10,438 nt of DNA, from NCBI GenBank assembly GCA_910585265.1, contig CAJUCA010000076.1, positions 1 to 10,438 on the forward strand, given 5' to 3'. The position numbers and the translations under genes are program-made. Under the pieces are notes generated by a model that searched no databases, was not told the origin of the DNA, and saw only the letters and a list, made by a program, of their open reading frames with translations. The DNA is from an uncultured Oscillospiraceae bacterium (lineage in GTDB: Bacteria > Bacillota > Clostridia > Oscillospirales > Oscillospiraceae). This document shows, piece after piece, positions 8,219 through 10,438 of this stretch (position 1 is its first letter; each line of letters starts with the position of its first letter).

Positions 8219-8247
8219 TGGACAAAACATGCACAAAATGATACAAT
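8219..8247 (+). promoter_or_regulatory. Candidate sigma-A promoter of the AraC-type regulator gene
   Basis: A -35 element TGGACA (8219-8224, 5 of 6), a 17-bp spacer and a -10 element TACAAT (8242-8247, 5 of 6) face the regulator. Transcription would start near 8254, about 54 nt before its ATG. Two of the direct-repeat elements lie within the spacer, so a protein bound there would be expected to block this promoter, suggesting autoregulation (inference). Confidence 0.6.
8222..8240. repeat. Promoter-proximal direct repeat, candidate AraC-type operator
   Basis: Two neighbouring elements, ACAAAACATG (8222-8231) and ACAAAATG (8233-8240), repeat nearly head to tail with an 11-bp offset, about one helical turn. 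That spacing suits the two helix-turn-helix motifs of an AraC-family DNA-binding domain. The block starts 14 bp upstream of the lacZ -35 and lies inside the spacer of the regulator promoter. The operator role is inferred. Confidence 0.45.
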
Positions 8248-8255
8248 TAACCAAA

Positions 8256-8276
8256 CAGCACATCAGCACAAAAATG
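8256..8276. repeat. Promoter-distal direct repeats, candidate second operator
   Basis: CAGCACA occurs twice (8256-8262 and 8264-8270), separated by one base. The second copy runs into GCACAAAAATG (8266-8276), which is almost identical to GCACAAAATG at 8231-8240, about 35 bp away. The element lies just downstream of the predicted regulator transcription start and upstream of the lacZ promoter. The match is seen directly; its role as a second binding site is inferred. Confidence 0.45.
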
Positions 8277-8307
8277 TTGTGACCGAAAAAAGCCGGGAGG
8301 GATCCGC

Positions 8308-9198
8308 ATGTATGTCAACTCAGGTTATCTGTACAACACCCGCGTACCGATCAAGGACAAGTCCAAACCGCTGTTGGTGGGCAGCTGCGGTACCTACCGG
8401 CTGAGAACAAAGCAAAAACTCCCGACCTGGCATCCCAGGGGCCGTTTAGACTATCAATTGTTGTATGTGGCCTCCGGAAAGACCCACTTCTTTTTCAACG
8501 GGCAGGAGGAAATCGTACCTGCCGGCTACATGGTCCTTTATCAACCGCGCCAGGAACAGCATTATGAGTATTACGGAGAAGAACAACCCGAGGTCTATTG
8601 GGTACACTTCACGGGAAAAGATGTAAAGGCAATTTTGAAGCATTTTGATATTCCTACAGATAAAAATGTTTTCTTCTCCGGGGTTCCCTCTGCTTATCAG
8701 CACCTGTTCAAAGAAATGATCCGGGAGCTGCAAACCTGCCGTACTGGATATCAGGAATTACTGGAAATGTATCTGCGGCAGATTTTTCTGCTGATCCAGC
8801 GCACACGCCAAGAGAGCAACCCTACCATCAGCACTTACCTACAAAAGGAAATGGAGTACGCCCAACAGTATTTCCAAGAACACTATAATGAAGATATTCA
8901 GATCAAGGACTATGCGAAATCTCGTAGCATGAGCGTAAGTTGGTTCTTGCGAAACTTTAAGAAGTTTATCGGCCAGCCTCCCGCACAATATCTCCTAACT
9001 ATCCGTATGAACAATGCCGTCAGTCTCTTAGAAACAACTGACTACAATGTGGCAGAAATATCCGCAATCATTGGTTACGACAACGCGCTGTATTTCAGCC
9101 GCCTCTTCAAAAAGCACAAGGGCGTGTCGCCCTCGGAGTACAGAAGGCTTTTCCAGAAAAAGAACAGTCCGGATCGTGGCATCCATACATCTCCATGA
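8308..9198 (+). CDS. AraC-family transcriptional regulator, probable activator of the lactose/galactose operon
   Basis: One-component sugar-responsive transcription factor of 296 residues. The N-terminal part (about 20-165) is a cupin-like AraC ligand-binding and dimerisation domain; HPRGRLDYQLLYVASGKTHF leads into alternating beta strands, followed by VLYQPRQEQHYEYYG and EVYWVHFTG. The C-terminal part (about 180-284) holds two helix-turn-helix motifs: the first around IKDYAKSRSMSVSWFLRNFKKF (199-220), the second NVAEISAIIGYDNALYFSRLFKKH (247-270), followed by the family signature KGVSPSEYRR. GGGAGG at 8295-8300 with 7-nt spacing supports the ATG at 8308. Its divergence from lacZ and the direct repeats between them make it the likely activator of the operon and possibly its own repressor. 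The inducing sugar cannot be read from the sequence. Codon use looks less selective than in the operon; for example it uses TTA leucine codons that the lacZ reading frame largely avoids. Confidence 0.93.
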   Translation: MYVNSGYLYNTRVPIKDKSKPLLVGSCGTYRLRTKQKLPTWHPRGRLDYQLLYVASGKTHFFFNGQEEIVPAGYMVLYQPRQEQHYEYYGEEQPEVYWVHFTGKDVKAILKHFDIPTDKNVFFSGVPSAYQHLFKEMIRELQTCRTGYQELLEMYLRQIFLLIQRTRQESNPTISTYLQKEMEYAQQYFQEHYNEDIQIKDYAKSRSMSVSWFLRNFKKFIGQPPAQYLLTIRMNNAVSLLETTDYNVAEISAIIGYDNALYFSRLFKKHKGVSPSEYRRLFQKKNSPDRGIHTSP

Positions 9199-9207
9199 TC
9201 AGATAGG

Positions 9208-9237
9208 AAAAAGAAAAGACTGCCATAACGACAGCCT
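9208..9237 (-). terminator. Intrinsic terminator of the glucokinase gene
   Basis: On the minus strand, 15 bp after the glucokinase stop, an 8-bp stem (AGGCTGTC pairing with GGCAGTCT, including two G-U pairs) encloses a 5-nt loop and is followed by TTTCTTTTT. On the plus strand the same hairpin has two mismatches but is followed by a T-rich stretch, so it may also weakly end transcription from the convergent AraC-type gene, whose stop is 18 bp away. Confidence 0.75.
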
Positions 9238-9252
9238 TTCCCATTTGATTTC

Positions 9253-10197
9253 TTATTCAAGAACCATCTTTGCACATCCATAGATTCCCGCGTCATTACC
9301 CAGCGTGGCAATTGCTGCTCCGGTTTCTTTCGATACATGGAAGGCGTACTTTTGGTAATATTTCAGTACCGCGTCGGTCACGATATTTCCGGCCTTGCTC
9401 ATGCCCCCACCGATAATGAATACATCCGGATCTACTGTGCAGGAAATGTAGCTCATGGCACGGCCCAAATAATCGCCGAACCGGTCGATGATTTTCAGTG
9501 CCATATGATCTCCTGCCACAGCCAGTTCGCAGATGTGTTTGGATGTAAAATCCTCAATTCCCCGCAGTTTGGAGGGAGTGTCACATTGGGAAAGCATGAC
9601 CTTGGCCATGCGAACGATCCCTTTTGCAGAGGTGTACTGCTCCAGACAGCCGCATTTCCCGCAGCTGCAGGGCACTATTTCTCCAGGCTCCACCGTCATG
9701 TGACCGATCTCACCGGCACCCCCGTTTTTGCCTGCGACGACTTTGCCGTCCAACACCACACCTCCGCCAACCCCGGTGCCCAGGGTGATCATGACCGCAC
9801 TCCGGCTGCCTCGGCCTCCGCCCTGCCATAGCTCACCCAGCGCCGCTACATTGGCATCGTTTCCCGCAGCAATATTGGGGATGTCCGGAAGCAGCTCGTT
9901 CATGCGCCCCTTGATGTTAAAGACACCCCAGCCAAGATTGACGCACTTATTGACTGTGAAGCTGTCGTCCACAGGACCGGGGACACCGATACCGATGCCC
10001 ACAATCTGAGATGCTGAAATCCCATTCCGCCCCATGCTCTCTGCAATGGCCTGTGCCACGTCAGGCAGAACATGGACGCCGCCGTTTGCGGTACGGGTTG
10101 GAATTTCCCACTTTTCCAGAAGTTTGCCGTCGGCATAAAACAGACCGAGCTTTACACTTGTTCCACCGATGTCTGCACCAAACACATAGTTTTGCAT
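9253..10197 (-). CDS. glk: ROK-family glucokinase
   Basis: Cytoplasmic ATP-dependent sugar kinase, most likely phosphorylating the glucose freed by LacZ to glucose-6-phosphate. With the start chosen here it has 314 residues, typical of Firmicute ROK glucokinases. The phosphate-binding loop GADIGGTSVKLG is at 7-18, the catalytic Asp114 in AGNDANVAALGE, and a second glycine-rich segment TLGTGVGGGVV at 138-148. The ROK zinc site is complete: His166 in GEIGH and C177, C179, C182, C184 in CSCGKCGCLE. A further in-frame ATG at 10216-10218 would add seven residues (MRKRGNT). I prefer the ATG at 10195-10197 because GCGGGGA precedes it at about 7 nt and because family members start just before the GxDIGGT loop; the upstream ATG has no clear ribosome site. 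It converges on the AraC-type gene and diverges from galM. A kinase for another hexose, or a sugar-sensing role, is less likely since no helix-turn-helix domain is present. Confidence 0.92.
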   Translation of the reverse strand: MQNYVFGADIGGTSVKLGLFYADGKLLEKWEIPTRTANGGVHVLPDVAQAIAESMGRNGISASQIVGIGIGVPGPVDDSFTVNKCVNLGWGVFNIKGRMNELLPDIPNIAAGNDANVAALGELWQGGGRGSRSAVMITLGTGVGGGVVLDGKVVAGKNGGAGEIGHMTVEPGEIVPCSCGKCGCLEQYTSAKGIVRMAKVMLSQCDTPSKLRGIEDFTSKHICELAVAGDHMALKIIDRFGDYLGRAMSYISCTVDPDVFIIGGGMSKAGNIVTDAVLKYYQKYAFHVSKETGAAIATLGNDAGIYGCAKMVLE

Positions 10198-10253
10198 GGT
10201 ATTTCCCCGCTTTCTCATTTCTGTTCATTGCTGAGTTTTTTATTATGGAGGGT

Positions 10254-10281
10254 TTTATTTATGTTAAATTCCTCTCGTCAA
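10254..10281 (-). promoter_or_regulatory. Candidate glucokinase promoter overlapping the galM start
   Basis: On the minus strand, TTGACG (10276-10281, 5 of 6 matches to the -35 consensus), a 16-bp spacer and AATAAA (10254-10259, 4 of 6 to the -10). Transcription would begin near 10247, about 50 nt before the preferred glucokinase start. The elements lie over the first codons of galM, so the two divergent genes would share this DNA. Weak prediction. Confidence 0.35.
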
Positions 10282-10438
10282 CTCTTTGGCTATACCAAGG
10301 ACGATCTTGCCGTGGAGACCCTGACTTTGGATAACGGCATTCTCTCCTGTGATATAATTACCTTTGGTGCCGCACTTCGTTCTCTCCGCGTACCGGATCG
10401 TTCTGGCATCAAGCGTGATGTTGTTCTGGGTTATGATA
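10261..10438 (+). CDS. galM: Aldose 1-epimerase (galactose mutarotase), 5' part only
   Basis: Only the first 59 codons are in the window; the gene runs off the right edge. The visible protein begins MLNSSRQLFGYTKDDLAV. It continues with TLTLDNGILSCDIITFGAAL and then SLRVPDRSGIKRDVVLGYD, the characteristic N-terminal pattern of GalM-type mutarotases (a strand ending in NG, then GA.L.SL.VPDR.G...DVVLGYD). These enzymes interconvert beta- and alpha-galactose; LacZ releases the beta form and GalK needs the alpha form, so the gene completes the pathway. GGAGGG at 10247-10252 with 8-nt spacing supports the ATG. The catalytic His and Glu residues lie in the missing part. I see no convincing promoter in the 63 bp upstream: a TATTAT at 10241-10246 abuts the ribosome site and has no -35 partner. 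Its promoter may lie inside the glucokinase coding region. Confidence 0.88.
   Translation, partial: MLNSSRQLFGYTKDDLAVETLTLDNGILSCDIITFGAALRSLRVPDRSGIKRDVVLGYD

Larger units (their letters stand above)
8146..8307. promoter_or_regulatory. Divergent control region between lacZ operon and AraC-type regulator
   Basis: This 162-bp A/T-rich gap is the only sizeable non-coding stretch in the window and lies between two divergent start codons. It contains a candidate promoter for each direction and several repeated GCACAAAATG-like elements placed between them. Divergent placement of an AraC-type activator next to the operon it controls is a known arrangement, for example LacR beside lacPH in Staphylococcus xylosus. 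I found no convincing catabolite-responsive (cre) palindrome here. Confidence 0.8.

Noticed and set aside
8144..8404. A small 86-codon plus-strand open frame crossing the control region into the regulator gene
   Set aside because: Its start is in the lacZ leader, it has no ribosome binding site of its own, it overlaps the AraC-type gene in another frame, and its composition looks random.
10241..10246. TATTAT as a possible -10 element for galM
   Set aside because: No acceptable -35 lies 16-18 bp upstream, and transcription would begin at or after the galM ribosome binding site.

Overview
The window carries a complete lactose/galactose catabolic locus from what is most likely a gut Clostridium-class Firmicute (Oscillospiraceae-like). 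I infer this from the strong AGGAGG-type ribosome binding sites, the long class II (Firmicute-type) GalT, the GRTEI..GNHTDH variant of the galactokinase motif, a GPH-type sugar symporter, and an AraC-type rather than LacI-type regulator. The taxonomic call is a guess from these traits; no marker gene is present.

Layout. Positions 1-8145 are one tightly packed minus-strand operon in the order lacZ (GH2 beta-galactosidase), GPH sugar:cation symporter, galK, galT, galE. Gaps between genes are 3 to 30 bp, each gene has its own Shine-Dalgarno sequence, and I see no internal terminator. The left window edge falls exactly on the galE stop codon, so whatever follows, including the operon terminator, is not visible. 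A 162-bp divergent control region (8146-8307) separates lacZ from a plus-strand AraC-family regulator (8308-9198). It holds a candidate promoter for each direction and several direct repeats that look like regulator half-sites. A ROK-family glucokinase (9253-10197, minus) converges on the regulator and has its own hairpin/T-tract terminator. Diverging from it is the start of galM (10261 onward, plus), cut by the right window edge.

How the genes work together. The symporter imports a galactoside, probably lactose. Cytoplasmic LacZ splits it into glucose and beta-galactose. The glucokinase traps glucose as glucose-6-phosphate. GalM converts beta- to alpha-galactose, GalK phosphorylates it, GalT exchanges it with UDP-glucose to release glucose-1-phosphate, and GalE regenerates UDP-glucose. 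Every step from uptake to glucose-1-phosphate is encoded here; a phosphoglucomutase is not in the window. The AraC-type protein is the obvious candidate to activate the lacZ operon.

I found no undescribed system, mobile element, CRISPR array or RNA gene. The points most worth checking are the repeat architecture of the lacZ/araC control region and the apparent loss in LacZ of features that E. coli uses to make allolactose. No gene-free stretch exceeds 300 bp.
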